64,000 bases of DNA from Achromobacter sp. HZ34 (GTDB taxonomy: Bacteria; Pseudomonadota; Gammaproteobacteria; Burkholderiales; Burkholderiaceae_B): positions 1,302,001-1,366,000 of the forward strand of contig NZ_NJIX01000001.1 in assembly GCF_002209485.1 (NCBI RefSeq). The letters are read 5' to 3'. The notes below the pieces were generated by a model that worked only from the letters and a program-made list of their open reading frames with translations, searched no databases and was not told where the DNA came from. Made by a program: the position numbers and the translations under genes. Positions 9,235 to 18,010 of the stretch are shown piece by piece. Each line of letters begins with the position of its first letter. Within the stretch, counting starts at the first letter, position 1.

Positions 9235-10031
9235 CGCACCCCCAGCACTTCACGGCGGATGACCGGATCGGCGAATACTTCCTGCGGCAGGCCATCCGCG
9301 GCGATGCGGCCGTCGATCCACGCAGCAACGCGCGTCGCGTATTTCAGGACGATATCGACGTCATGCTCGACAAACCAGCTGGTCACCTTGCGTGCTTCGA
9401 GCGCGCGCATCAGGGTCTGCATGACGCCATGCTTGTCTTCGGACGCCACGCCGCTGGTGGGCTCGTCCATGATCACCAGCTTGGGCTCCAGCATCAACGC
9501 AATAGCGACGTCCAGCAGTTTGCGCCGCCCCTCCGGCAGCACCGTGGTGGGATGCTCGGCGTAGGGCTGCAGCTCGACCAACGCCAGCATCTCGTCGACC
9601 GCGCGCCGGTCCGCGGCATGCGCCAGCGCGGTCCAGCGCGACAGTGTGCCCTTGCGGCTGACGGACGCCAGCTCCAGGCACTGGCGTACGGTGTGGTCCA
9701 GGAACAGCTGCGGCAATTGGAAGGAGCGACCCACGCCCAATCGGGCGATCTGCCGCGGGCCCTTGCGGGTGATGTCGGTCCCTTCGAAAAACACCTTGCC
9801 GCGGGTAGGCTTCAGATAGCCGGTGCAGATATTGATGAAGGTTGTCTTGCCGGCGCCGTTGGCGCCTATGACCGCCAGATGCTCGCCATGATGCAGGGCG
9901 AAGTCGATCTGGTCGGCGGCGCTGATGCCGCCGAAGCGCAGTGTCAGGCCCTCGGTGCGCAGGAGCTCGGTACCTGGTGATCCAGTACGTGGTGATCCGG
10001 TACGCACGGATCCAGCCTGGGTCTCGTTCAT
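9231..10031 (-). CDS. LivG-type ABC transporter ATPase
   Basis: 266-residue ATPase partner. Walker A GANGAGKTT, signature region LPEGRRKLLDVA in place of LSGGQ (seen in a HAAT subclass), Walker B LVIMDEPTSGV and the H-loop histidine in WFVEHDVDIV. The first 25 residues, with RTGSPRTGSPGTELLRTEG, are encoded by a short 15-base tandem repeat and are not part of the ABC fold, so a later start is possible. ATGA overlap with the upstream permease stop supports 10031. Confidence 0.92.
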   Translation of the reverse strand: MNETQAGSVRTGSPRTGSPGTELLRTEGLTLRFGGISAADQIDFALHHGEHLAVIGANGAGKTTFINICTGYLKPTRGKVFFEGTDITRKGPRQIARLGVGRSFQLPQLFLDHTVRQCLELASVSRKGTLSRWTALAHAADRRAVDEMLALVELQPYAEHPTTVLPEGRRKLLDVAIALMLEPKLVIMDEPTSGVASEDKHGVMQTLMRALEARKVTSWFVEHDVDIVLKYATRVAAWIDGRIAADGLPQEVFADPVIRREVLGVR

Positions 10032-11038
10032 TGTCCTTCTCCCACCGCATTCTTCGCCAGCGCGACGGGCGCCGCGCCTGCCCGGTGCTCGTCACGAGGC
10101 CGCGTGGCGGTCCCGCGCAGGCATCCCGCTATCCCGTTCGGCGCGAAGAAGATCACCCCGATCAGCGTCAGTCCAAGCAGCATCTGCCAGGCGTTGGTGA
10201 ACCAGGCGGCCGCGCCCAGCTTGATGGCCTCGAACACCGCCGCGCCCATGAAGGCGCCGATGGCATGGGCGGAACCGCCCAATATGGCGATGAAGACATA
10301 CTCGCCCGAGCGGATCCAGTAACCGCTTTCCGGCGTGACCAGGTTCTGTTCCAGCGCCAGCAAGGCACCAGCCAATCCCACCAGCGCGGCCGACAGCACA
10401 TAACCTTGCGCCAGCGCCGCCCTTGCGGACACGCCTATGTATTCGAGCCGGGTCTCGTTGCTGCGGATCGCCAGCATCACCTGCCCCGCCGATGACACGA
10501 AATACCGTTGCACGCACCAGCCCAATCCGACCGCCAGGGCCAGCACCAGGCCCAGCATGGCCAGTTCGAACTCGCCGCGATCCAGGGCCATCCCCAGAAA
10601 GGCGGGCCGCTCGAAGCGCAAGCCGTCCGTGCCGCCCGTCCAGCCGTACAGCTTGCCCGCCAGCGCGAACAGCACCATGGAAATGCCCAGGTTCAGCATC
10701 CCGAAGAAGATGCCGCGATAACGCGTGACGAAGGCCGCCACGATGGTGCCGAAACAGACGCTGGCGAGCACCCCCGCGCCCAGCACCACCAGGGCATCCG
10801 CCCCGGGAAAATGGCGCGCCGTGAAGCCCGCGCCGTAGCCGCCGATGGCGGCATACATCGCATGGCCGAACGATACCTGGCCGGCACGCAGCAGCACGGT
10901 CAGGCCCAGGGCCGCCAGGCCGTAGCAGAGAAAGGTGATCGACGGCACGCGCGCCGACGGCCAGATCCAGGCCGCCGCCAGTATCAGCGCGACGGCCAGC
11001 GTGACGGCCGGGGCAAGTAGACGCAAAGACGGTCGCAT
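10028..11038 (-). CDS. LivM-type ABC transporter permease
   Basis: Inner-membrane permease of 336 residues with about eight to nine hydrophobic segments, starting with LLAPAVTLAVALILAAAWIW. The family block around YRGIFFGMLNLGISMVLFAL and the SNETRLEYIGVS loop that contacts the ATPase are present. It shares one base with the LivH-type gene upstream and overlaps the LivG-type gene by four, so the transporter is made as a coupled set. Pairs with the LivH-type permease to form the channel. Confidence 0.92.
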   Translation of the reverse strand: MRPSLRLLAPAVTLAVALILAAAWIWPSARVPSITFLCYGLAALGLTVLLRAGQVSFGHAMYAAIGGYGAGFTARHFPGADALVVLGAGVLASVCFGTIVAAFVTRYRGIFFGMLNLGISMVLFALAGKLYGWTGGTDGLRFERPAFLGMALDRGEFELAMLGLVLALAVGLGWCVQRYFVSSAGQVMLAIRSNETRLEYIGVSARAALAQGYVLSAALVGLAGALLALEQNLVTPESGYWIRSGEYVFIAILGGSAHAIGAFMGAAVFEAIKLGAAAWFTNAWQMLLGLTLIGVIFFAPNGIAGCLRGTATRPRDEHRAGAAPVALAKNAVGEGQ

Positions 11039-11943
11039 CAGATCCTCCTGGCCGCGGTCACGGAAAACAGCCCATGCGGACGCACCAGCAATACGGCCAC
11101 CATCATCAGGTAAGGCATGACGACTTCCAGCTCCGGCAGCACGTACACAACCATCGCCCGTGCCAGGCCGATCAGCAGCGACGCGACCAGGGCTCCCGTG
11201 ATCTGTCCCAAGCCGGCCGTGGCGATCACCGCGAATGACGTCACGATCATTTCCGCCCCCAGGCCCGGCACGAAGGAAGTCATGGGAATCGACAGCGCGC
11301 CGCCCAGCGCGCCCAAGGCGCCCGCCAGGCCGAACGTCAACGTACCCACGCGCGCCGCGTTGATACCCAAGGCGGTAGCCACTTCCCGGTTATGGATGAC
11401 GGTGACGATCTGGCGTCCCGCCAGCGAGTGGCGCAGCAGGAATTGCAGTCCGGCATAGGCCGCCAGCGCCACGCCGGGGACGAACAGCAACTGGTAATTC
11501 ATGAAGGTCACGCCGCCCAGTTCCAGCGTGCCCATGCGGCCGGCCAGGTCGCCCGCGCTGACGGGCGTCGATCCCCATATCATGCGTTGCAGGTCTTCCA
11601 GCACCATAAAGGCGGCGAAGGTCACCAGCAGCTGCAGGATGGGATCGCGCTCCTGGAAATAGCGCAGCAGGCCGCGCTCCAGCAGCATTCCCAGCGCCCC
11701 GCCCACCACGATCGCGGCCACGAACAAGGCCAGGATCATGACCGGCGTGGATGAGGTATGCGGCGCCAGCCACGCCAACAGCGTGGCGGCGCTATAGCCA
11801 CCGAAGGCGTACAGGCTGCCGTGCGCCACGTTGATGACACCGAACACGCCGCAAATGAGCGTCAGCCCCAGCGAGATCAGGAACAGCAGGCTGGCATAGG
11901 ACACGCCGTCTACGCTCGCCAGCAGGATGAGGTTGAGATCCAT
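11038..11943 (-). CDS. LivH-type ABC transporter permease
   Basis: Inner-membrane permease, 301 residues and about eight hydrophobic segments. The typical LivH start is seen (DGVSYASLLFLISLGLTLIC, then GVINVAHGSLYAFGGY), and the EAA-like coupling loop lies around HNREVATALGINAARVG. It follows the receptor gene by 40 bases on the same strand. No strong ribosome-binding site is visible before 11943, but the N-terminus fits the family well. Confidence 0.92.
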   Translation of the reverse strand: MDLNLILLASVDGVSYASLLFLISLGLTLICGVFGVINVAHGSLYAFGGYSAATLLAWLAPHTSSTPVMILALFVAAIVVGGALGMLLERGLLRYFQERDPILQLLVTFAAFMVLEDLQRMIWGSTPVSAGDLAGRMGTLELGGVTFMNYQLLFVPGVALAAYAGLQFLLRHSLAGRQIVTVIHNREVATALGINAARVGTLTFGLAGALGALGGALSIPMTSFVPGLGAEMIVTSFAVIATAGLGQITGALVASLLIGLARAMVVYVLPELEVVMPYLMMVAVLLVRPHGLFSVTAARRI

Positions 11944-11983
11944 GGCTAGGCGCCCGCTGCGAGGTACTGGTTATGCCGCACGT

Positions 11984-13285
11984 TCATTTGCCCACATGCT
12001 TGATCTGGTCGCTCTGCAACAGCGCGGGCTTGAGCGTCTTCACCCACTCAGCGGACTTCTGCCCCACCGGCGCGGCCACGATATCGGCCGGGTAGAAAGT
12101 CAGCTGCCCGACCAGGGGGAAGGACTGCGAGGGATCCTTGCGGGTGATGCCGAGCAACTGCCCCTGCAAGGCCTGGCCGTCTTCGCGCATGCGGATCGGG
12201 CGCGACAGCCCGCGATACTCGGACGTCCGCAAGGTGGTCGCCAACTGTTCGGGCGTGGGCCATTTACCGCTGTTGTCGGCCAGGAAGTGCTTGTAGGCCC
12301 CCGTCGTGGCCTTCAGCGCCTGGATCATGTGATACACGGCGAAGTTGGGATAGGCGCCGGTGCGTTGCTTGAACTTCTGCACGAAGGCGCGCGTTTCAGC
12401 ATCGTTGGCGAATTCCGGATCGGCGAAATAGCCATCTCCCACGAAACCGACGATGACGCCGGGCGGCACGGCGTCGCCCAGGCGTTCCAGCGACGAGTCG
12501 GCCAGCGGCAGGATGAACTGGGAATTCTTCAGCAGGCCGCGTTGCGAGGCCTGGCGCAGGAACGTGTCCAGGTCGCCGCCCCATGCCGTGGACAGGACGA
12601 CATCCGGGCGCAAGGCCTGCAAACGCGTCACCTCGGTGGAGAAGTCCGGCGCACCGAACTTGGGGAACAGCTCGGCCACGATCTTCACGTCCGGCTTCAG
12701 GGCCAGCAGCGTGTTGCGGAACACTTCCCAAGAGTCACGTCCCCAGGCGTAGTCCTGGTTCACCACCGCCAGGGTCTTGAAGTCCGGCTTGGTGCGCAGC
12801 AACTGCAGCACCGCGGCCACCATCTCCATGGTGCCGTTGGGCCCCGTGCGGAACACGTATTGGTAGCGGCGGTCCTCCAGCACTTTTTCGGTGGAGCATT
12901 CCCACAGGATGTTGACCACCTTGAGATCCTCGGCCACCGGCGCCAGCGCGTTGCAATAGCCGCTGGAGATCGCCGAGATCATCACCTTCTCACCCGGTTC
13001 CTGCGCCAGGCGGCGATAGTCGGACAGAAACTTGTCCGCGCCCTGCCCTTCATCTATCCACGTCGGCTTGAGCTTGACGCCGTCGACACCGCCGGCGGCG
13101 TTGAAATCCTCGATCCACATGTCGGCCGCCGCCTTGGCGGGCGCCCCCAGCACCGAGGCGGCGCCGGTCATGAAGGTACTCATGCCCAGGCGGATCTCGG
13201 CGGGGCGAGCTTGCTGGGCGTAAGACGTCGTTGACAGGGCGAGCAGGACGGCACCCGCACCCAATAATTGGGCCAGCAACTTCAT
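11984..13285 (-). CDS. Liv-type ABC transporter substrate-binding protein
   Basis: Periplasmic receptor, 433 residues, first gene of the operon. A Sec signal peptide (MKLLAQLLGAGAVLLALSTT then SYAQQA, cleavage near residue 24) precedes a type I periplasmic-binding fold with EIRLGMSTFMTGAASVLGAP at its front. AGGAGA lies seven bases upstream of the ATG. The protein is longer than LivK (about 370). The ligand is not predictable; the downstream CoA-transferase, hydratase and HMG-CoA reductase point to an organic acid rather than an amino acid. Confidence 0.92.
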   Translation of the reverse strand: MKLLAQLLGAGAVLLALSTTSYAQQARPAEIRLGMSTFMTGAASVLGAPAKAAADMWIEDFNAAGGVDGVKLKPTWIDEGQGADKFLSDYRRLAQEPGEKVMISAISSGYCNALAPVAEDLKVVNILWECSTEKVLEDRRYQYVFRTGPNGTMEMVAAVLQLLRTKPDFKTLAVVNQDYAWGRDSWEVFRNTLLALKPDVKIVAELFPKFGAPDFSTEVTRLQALRPDVVLSTAWGGDLDTFLRQASQRGLLKNSQFILPLADSSLERLGDAVPPGVIVGFVGDGYFADPEFANDAETRAFVQKFKQRTGAYPNFAVYHMIQALKATTGAYKHFLADNSGKWPTPEQLATTLRTSEYRGLSRPIRMREDGQALQGQLLGITRKDPSQSFPLVGQLTFYPADIVAAPVGQKSAEWVKTLKPALLQSDQIKHVGK

Positions 13286-13325
13286 GATTTGTCTCCTCAG
13301 CCTTCAGACTGATAATGTTTTAGTA

Positions 13326-13349
13326 CGTGCATAATGCCGGCTATGCACG
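13326..13349. promoter_or_regulatory. Inverted repeat in the divergent promoter region of the Liv operon and its GAF-PucR regulator
   Basis: Perfect arms CGTGCATA (13326-13333) and TATGCACG (13342-13349) with an eight-base spacer, 41 bases upstream of the receptor start at 13285. A related TGCATACA lies at 13367-13374. Likely binding site for the PucR-type regulator encoded divergently. Confidence 0.5.
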
Positions 13350-13455
13350 GCGCGGGATATGGACGATGCATACACAAGATGGATGAATTCCTGTCCACTA
13401 TCTCCATCACTCCTGGTATGCCGCAGTGCAATTCAGGGTTTTCACCGAAGCCATC

Positions 13456-15459
13456 ATGTCCAAGAAACACGACCTTCCCGCCAGTGAATCGCTGGCCCTG
13501 GCTCCCGGCGAGTTGCAGGCCGAACTGCTGGCCATGCTCCAACGCAATGCCAGCGCGCGCGACTACGACCGGATGCTGGCGCGCATCGAGACCGACGTGC
13601 ATGACCCGGCCGATCGTTCTTTGCTGGAGGGAAGCATTCGTGCCGCCGTCGCCATCCGCGAGCAGCAGACCTTGCAGCAACGGCGGGAGAAAGGCCTGAT
13701 GGTGGTGCTTGAAAGCGCCAACGACCTGACCGCGATCCGCGACCTGGAACTGGTGCTGGGCGCCATCGTCAGGCGCGCGCGGCAGATCTTTGCGTCGGAC
13801 ATCGGCTATCTCACCAACTTCGATCGCCTGCGCGACGATTTCTATATCCGCGCGGCTGAAGGCGCGATATCGGAGCGCTTCAAGAACGTGCGCGTACCGC
13901 AAGACCATGGCATCTGCGGTCACGTGCTGACGCACAAGACGCCGTATCACTGCACCGATTACCTGGTGGATCGCGGCTTCGCCCACGAACAAGGGATAGA
14001 CCTTGCCATCCAGGAAGAAGGCGTGCGCTCCCTGCTGGGCGCGCCGCTGATGGTGGGCAACCACTGCATAGGGATGCTGTGCATCTGCGATCGCCATCCG
14101 CGCTTCCACGAGCCGTGGGAGGTGGCCATGCTCTCGACACTGGCGGCGCAGGCGGCCATCGCCATCGAGAATGCACGCCTGTTCCAGGAGACGCAGGTGG
14201 CGTTGCAGCGCGCCAGCGAAGCCAATGCGTCGCTGCATCGCCAGGCGATGGAGATCGAGGCCGCCGCGGAAGCGCAGGAACAGATGACGAAGCTGGTGGC
14301 GCGCGGCTGCACCATGCTGGATCTGCTGGACATGGTGGCGTCCTTGCTGGATGGACACCTTGCCCTGCTGGACGAGGCCGAGCAGCTGATGCAGCACACG
14401 GGGGCCGGGAATCCGCTCATCGAATGCATGCGCGACACCCGCGTGCAGGACGCGGTGCATCTGGCCCTGTCTGCATGCCGGCGCTCGGGCCGGTCGCAGG
14501 AAGTCGAATCCACCCACATTCGCATCGCGGCGCTGATGGGCGCCGACCGCCTGCTGGGCGCGTTGCTGATCGCCTCGGATAAGCCCATGACGCCCACCCA
14601 GATCCGCACTTTCGAGCGGGGCGCCCTGGTGGCCGGCGTGGTCCTGCTGTCGCAGGAACGCAGCGAACTCGTGGTGAGCAACGAGTCTGCCGCCACCATC
14701 CGCGCGCTGGTCAGTTGGCAGCAGGAAAGTTTCCCGGCCCTGCAGTCGCGCGCCCGGCCCTTTGGCCTCGATCTTTGCGATCCTCTGCGCCTGATCGTGC
14801 TGAGCGTCGAGGAAAGGGATATCGAATACGCCCTGCGGCGTGTCCGCACGGGCATAGGCCGCGGCATCCTGCTGGAGAAATTCGAAGGTTTCATCGTGGC
14901 GATCTGTGCCGACGACGGGTATGCGCAGCTGGAGCGCGGCATGCAGGAAACGGTGGTCAGGGACGAGCGTTTGAATACGCTGGGTGTCACGTCCGCCACC
15001 TTGACGACGGTGGACGCGTTACCGAACAGCTTTTTGTCGCTCAAGCGCGGGATCGGTATCCTGCGCGCCCTCGGCCGATCCCACGAAATGGTCGCCGAAT
15101 CCACCTTGACCATGTATTCATTGTTGTTCGAACAACGGCAGGCCGCCGACGTTGCGAACTTCATCGATGCCACCATCGGCAAGCTCGTCGCCCACGACCA
15201 GCGGCGCGGCACCGACATCGCGGGAACCTTGCTGGCCTACCTGGAGCACACCCAGAACTCCAGGTCCACCGCCGACCATCTGCAGATCCACGTCAATACG
15301 TTAAGGCAGCGGTTGGAACTGGTCGACGGCTTGCTGGAAAACTGGCGCGACGACGGCCGTTTCCTGGAACTGCATGTGGCGCTGCGGCTGCACCGTTTGC
15401 GCCGCGGCCTGCAGGGCGCCGGAGACGGCGGCCTCACCGACGCGTCCGCCTTGGCGTAA
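13456..15459 (+). CDS. GAF-domain PucR/CdaR-type transcriptional regulator
   Basis: 667-residue regulator. Domains in order: an N-terminal helical region (1-90), a GAF sensor domain (about 95-242, with GICGHVLTHKTPYHCTDYL and RSLLGAPLMVGNHCIGMLCI), a coiled linker (EAAAEAQEQM), a GGDEF_2/CdaR-like middle domain (about 440-580), and a C-terminal PucR-type helix-turn-helix (LLAYLEHTQNSRSTADHLQI then HVNTLRQRLE). I chose the ATG at 13456; a GTG at 13426 is possible but has no better signal. Divergent from the Liv operon, which it probably controls. Paralogue of 28144-30144. Confidence 0.9.
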   Translation: MSKKHDLPASESLALAPGELQAELLAMLQRNASARDYDRMLARIETDVHDPADRSLLEGSIRAAVAIREQQTLQQRREKGLMVVLESANDLTAIRDLELVLGAIVRRARQIFASDIGYLTNFDRLRDDFYIRAAEGAISERFKNVRVPQDHGICGHVLTHKTPYHCTDYLVDRGFAHEQGIDLAIQEEGVRSLLGAPLMVGNHCIGMLCICDRHPRFHEPWEVAMLSTLAAQAAIAIENARLFQETQVALQRASEANASLHRQAMEIEAAAEAQEQMTKLVARGCTMLDLLDMVASLLDGHLALLDEAEQLMQHTGAGNPLIECMRDTRVQDAVHLALSACRRSGRSQEVESTHIRIAALMGADRLLGALLIASDKPMTPTQIRTFERGALVAGVVLLSQERSELVVSNESAATIRALVSWQQESFPALQSRARPFGLDLCDPLRLIVLSVEERDIEYALRRVRTGIGRGILLEKFEGFIVAICADDGYAQLERGMQETVVRDERLNTLGVTSATLTTVDALPNSFLSLKRGIGILRALGRSHEMVAESTLTMYSLLFEQRQAADVANFIDATIGKLVAHDQRRGTDIAGTLLAYLEHTQNSRSTADHLQIHVNTLRQRLELVDGLLENWRDDGRFLELHVALRLHRLRRGLQGAGDGGLTDASALA

Positions 15460-15545
15460 ATACCCCGGAATCTGTCGCTTACGCCTATTACTCCCAGCCC
15501 TCCCCGGCACTAGACTCGCCCCCAGGCCATCACCCCATCCACGCC

Positions 15546-16511
15546 ATGCGGATCTCCATACTTGCCCTTGAAGGGCTGTTCGACACAGGGCTCACCGTCC
15601 TGCTCGACGCGTTTGCCCTTGCCAACAAATTCTCGGCGGCACAGATGGGCGGGACGCCGCGTTTCGACGTCACGCTGGTCGGCATGCGCAAGCGGGTCCG
15701 TTCGGGCCACGGCCTGCTGCTGCCCGTGCAATCCGTGACGCCCGGCCTGAAACCCGACTGGGTGATCGTGCCGGCCTTGAGCACCGGCACCGCGGAGCAA
15801 TTGCTCCCTGCCCTCGATCGTCCCGACGTCAGGCAGGCGCAATCCCAGATGCTGGCCTGGCATGGCAAGGGCGCGCGTATCGCGGCGTCCTGCATCGGCA
15901 CCTTCCTGGTCGCGGAAACAGGCCTGCTCGATCATCAGGAAGCCACCACTACCTGGTGGCTGGGCCCCTTGTTCCGGCAACGCTACCCGAAGGTGCGGCT
16001 CGACGAGTCACGTATGCTGGTAGCGTCGGACGTAGGCGTGACGGCCGGCGCGGCCATGGGGCATCTGGACCTGGCGCTATGGCTGGTGCGTAATGCCAGT
16101 CCGGAACTGGCGACATTGGTCTCGCGCTACCTGCTCGCCGACATCCGCTCTTCGCAGGCGCCCTACATCATCCCGAACCACCTGGCCCAGGCGGATCCGC
16201 TCATCCAGCGCTTCGAGCGCTGGGCGCGCGACCATCTTGCCACGGGCTTCTCGCTGCAGGCCGCCGCCAGCGCCCTGGCGACCAGCACGCGCTCGCTGCA
16301 ACGGCGCTGCCAGGAAGTCCTGGGCAAATCGCCGCTGGCCTATTTCCAGGACCTGCGTGTCGAGCGGGCCCAGACGCTGCTGCGCGGGGGCGGGCTGGAC
16401 CTGGAAAGCATCGCTGCACAAGTAGGCTATGCGGATGGCGCCACCCTGCGCACCCTGCTGCGCGACCGCCTGGGGCGAGGTGTGCGCGACATCCGCGGCG
16501 ACCTGCGCTGA
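15546..16511 (+). CDS. GlxA-like AraC-family regulator with DJ-1/PfpI domain
   Basis: 321 residues. Residues 1-190 form a DJ-1/PfpI (class I glutamine-amidotransferase-like) domain (RISILALEGLFDTGLTVLLD) with a cysteine at the nucleophile-elbow position in IAASCIGTF. Residues 215-315 form an AraC-type double helix-turn-helix (LQAAASALATSTRSLQRRCQ and LDLESIAAQVGYADGATLRT). The ATG at 15546 begins the family N-terminus; the same frame is open further upstream only because it shadows the preceding gene. Target genes are unknown; the nearest enzyme gene is YciI-like and convergent. Confidence 0.9.
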   Translation: MRISILALEGLFDTGLTVLLDAFALANKFSAAQMGGTPRFDVTLVGMRKRVRSGHGLLLPVQSVTPGLKPDWVIVPALSTGTAEQLLPALDRPDVRQAQSQMLAWHGKGARIAASCIGTFLVAETGLLDHQEATTTWWLGPLFRQRYPKVRLDESRMLVASDVGVTAGAAMGHLDLALWLVRNASPELATLVSRYLLADIRSSQAPYIIPNHLAQADPLIQRFERWARDHLATGFSLQAAASALATSTRSLQRRCQEVLGKSPLAYFQDLRVERAQTLLRGGGLDLESIAAQVGYADGATLRTLLRDRLGRGVRDIRGDLR

Positions 16512-16531
16512 ACCAAAAGAGACATCGCGGC

Positions 16532-16563
16532 GCGTGACGGCCACACGGTTGCGGCCGTCACGC
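16532..16563. terminator. Strong hairpin between convergent genes, probable bidirectional terminator
   Basis: Perfect 11-base stem GCGTGACGGCC (16532-16542) with GGCCGTCACGC (16553-16563) and a ten-base loop, between the ends of the GlxA-like and YciI-like genes. No T-run on the plus strand; a short TCTCTTTT follows on the minus strand. Confidence 0.55.
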
Positions 16564-16582
16564 TGCACGCAACGCCTGACGC

Positions 16583-16876
16583 TTAGCGACCCTGGATCAG
16601 CAGTCCCAGCGGCGCCAGCGGCCCGACAGGAATCAGCTCGTACTTGGCGAAGCCGCCGGTCACCAGCGGCAGCGTGTCCAGTTCCGCTTTCGCCTGTTCG
16701 ACCGACTCGGCGTTCATCAGGAACACCACACCGGGTGCGTCCTTGCGCGCCCAGAACTGCTCGATCTTGCCGTCGAGATAGTGCTGCAGCGTGGCCGGCA
16801 CTTCCTTGGGCATGATCTCCTTGCGTTGCTGGTCCGAAACCGGCTTGGCGATGGATGCGATGGCTAGAACTTTCAT
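16583..16876 (-). CDS. YciI/muconolactone-isomerase-like small protein
   Basis: 97-residue dimeric alpha-beta-barrel type protein of unknown reaction (MKVLAIASIAKPVSDQQRKE start, VVFLMNAESVEQAKAELDTL core, ending PLAPLGLLIQGR). Start at 16876 chosen because CAGGAGATCAAC precedes it with good spacing; the open frame to 17053 runs across the promoter palindrome. The gene follows an AraC regulator on the same strand, and a complex palindrome lies upstream, so it is probably that regulator's target. Confidence 0.8.
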   Translation of the reverse strand: MKVLAIASIAKPVSDQQRKEIMPKEVPATLQHYLDGKIEQFWARKDAPGVVFLMNAESVEQAKAELDTLPLVTGGFAKYELIPVGPLAPLGLLIQGR

Positions 16877-16945
16877 GTTGATCTCCTGACGAGAAACGTT
16901 GGATGGGAGATCAAACTTTAGCCAGCGGAGGCGCAAACCCCTATC

Positions 16946-16978
16946 GGCGTAAGCGCCATTATTGGCGGCATTTACGCC
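16946..16978. promoter_or_regulatory. Nested palindrome upstream of the YciI-like gene
   Basis: Outer arms GGCGTAA (16946-16952) and TTACGCC (16972-16978) enclose inner arms CGCCA (16954-16958) and TGGCG (16963-16967). It ends five bases before the end of the AraC gene and lies 70-102 bases upstream of the YciI start, a typical place for an AraC-type operator. Confidence 0.5.
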
Positions 16979-16982
16979 ATCA

Positions 16983-17801
16983 TCACGAAAGCTGCGGCAA
17001 GCCCGCTTCGACCAGGGCGGCCGCCGGTAGCCGCGCCTGCATCGCCGTGGCATCGACGCCGCGCAGGAGGCGGCCCAGATGGCCGCTGTTGGCGAATCCC
17101 AGGCGCACGCTGACGGCGGACAGGCTCAGGCCCTCGGCCAGCAACATGCGCGCGTGGCGTGCAACCATCAGCCTGCGTACCGCTACCGGGCTCAGGTTCC
17201 ACTCCTGCTGGCACGCGCGCTGCAACTGGCGCACGGAAATTCCCAGGCGGGCGGCCGAGGCATCGATGGTTGCCACGGTGCCCTCCTGCTCCAATGCCAG
17301 CGCGAAACCGCGCAACATCTGCTGGGGAGGGCTGAGCGGCGCCACCGGCGCGGGCCGGGCAGCGCTGGCCACCTGCGCCATGATGGCGCGCACCAGATAC
17401 TCGGCGCCTTGCGGCCTGGCGGCGGGATGCAGCAAGGCATCGAGCATGGCCACGGCCGCGCCATCGAGCTGCAGCGCGCCATAGGCCGTGCATAGCGGCC
17501 GCAGCAGGTCCGAAGCGAGATAGAGCTCCCCATGGCGCTGGCGCGCCGTCCCCGACAGCGTCTGGTGCGCGGTGCCCGCGGGCAGCAGCAAGGCCGTGTT
17601 GCGCATCAGCGTGGCCGTTTGCGCGGACTGATCGCCGGCCCAGGCCGTCACCAGGCTGCCCGATTGCGGCCACAGCAGCATGGCGCAGTCGTGCGAATGC
17701 CAGCGGCGTTCGTAGCGCGCCTCGCGATCATGCAGGCAGGCATAGCCGCTGGACTGGATCAATGCCTGCTTGGAGGACAGATAAACAGAATGGGCGGTCA
17801 T
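16983..17801 (-). CDS. AraC-family transcriptional regulator
   Basis: 272 residues. N-terminal cupin-like sensing domain (HSHDCAMLLWPQSGSLVTAW and LLLPAGTAHQTLSGTARQRH) and C-terminal double helix-turn-helix (IDASAARLGISVRQLQRACQ; LSLSAVSVRLGFANSGHLGR). The H-S-H-D motif resembles the cupin start of AraC regulators of small catabolic or efflux genes. Encoded upstream of the YciI-like gene on the same strand with a palindrome between them, so it probably activates or represses that gene. Confidence 0.88.
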   Translation of the reverse strand: MTAHSVYLSSKQALIQSSGYACLHDREARYERRWHSHDCAMLLWPQSGSLVTAWAGDQSAQTATLMRNTALLLPAGTAHQTLSGTARQRHGELYLASDLLRPLCTAYGALQLDGAAVAMLDALLHPAARPQGAEYLVRAIMAQVASAARPAPVAPLSPPQQMLRGFALALEQEGTVATIDASAARLGISVRQLQRACQQEWNLSPVAVRRLMVARHARMLLAEGLSLSAVSVRLGFANSGHLGRLLRGVDATAMQARLPAAALVEAGLPQLS

Positions 17802-18010
17802 GGCTTACCCCGCATGGATTTCCCTTGCATGGGTCGCCCCATGTCGTGGCCCCTGTTCTAGCGTCGCGGAGCTTGATTGCAGCGACATAGTAATGCGCCC
17901 CGTCGGCGCCGGCCAATCGTGCCGGCGCCATGTCGCATTTTGGATCGGCTGGCGCCGCATTGCGGTTTGGCACGCCGGGCCGGCCTGTCTAGCATGAGCA
18001 CCATTACTCG

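Noticed and set aside
14715-15545. Open frame leading into the GlxA-like regulator
   Set aside because: It is out of frame within the GAF-PucR gene; the family N-terminus begins exactly at the ATG at 15546.
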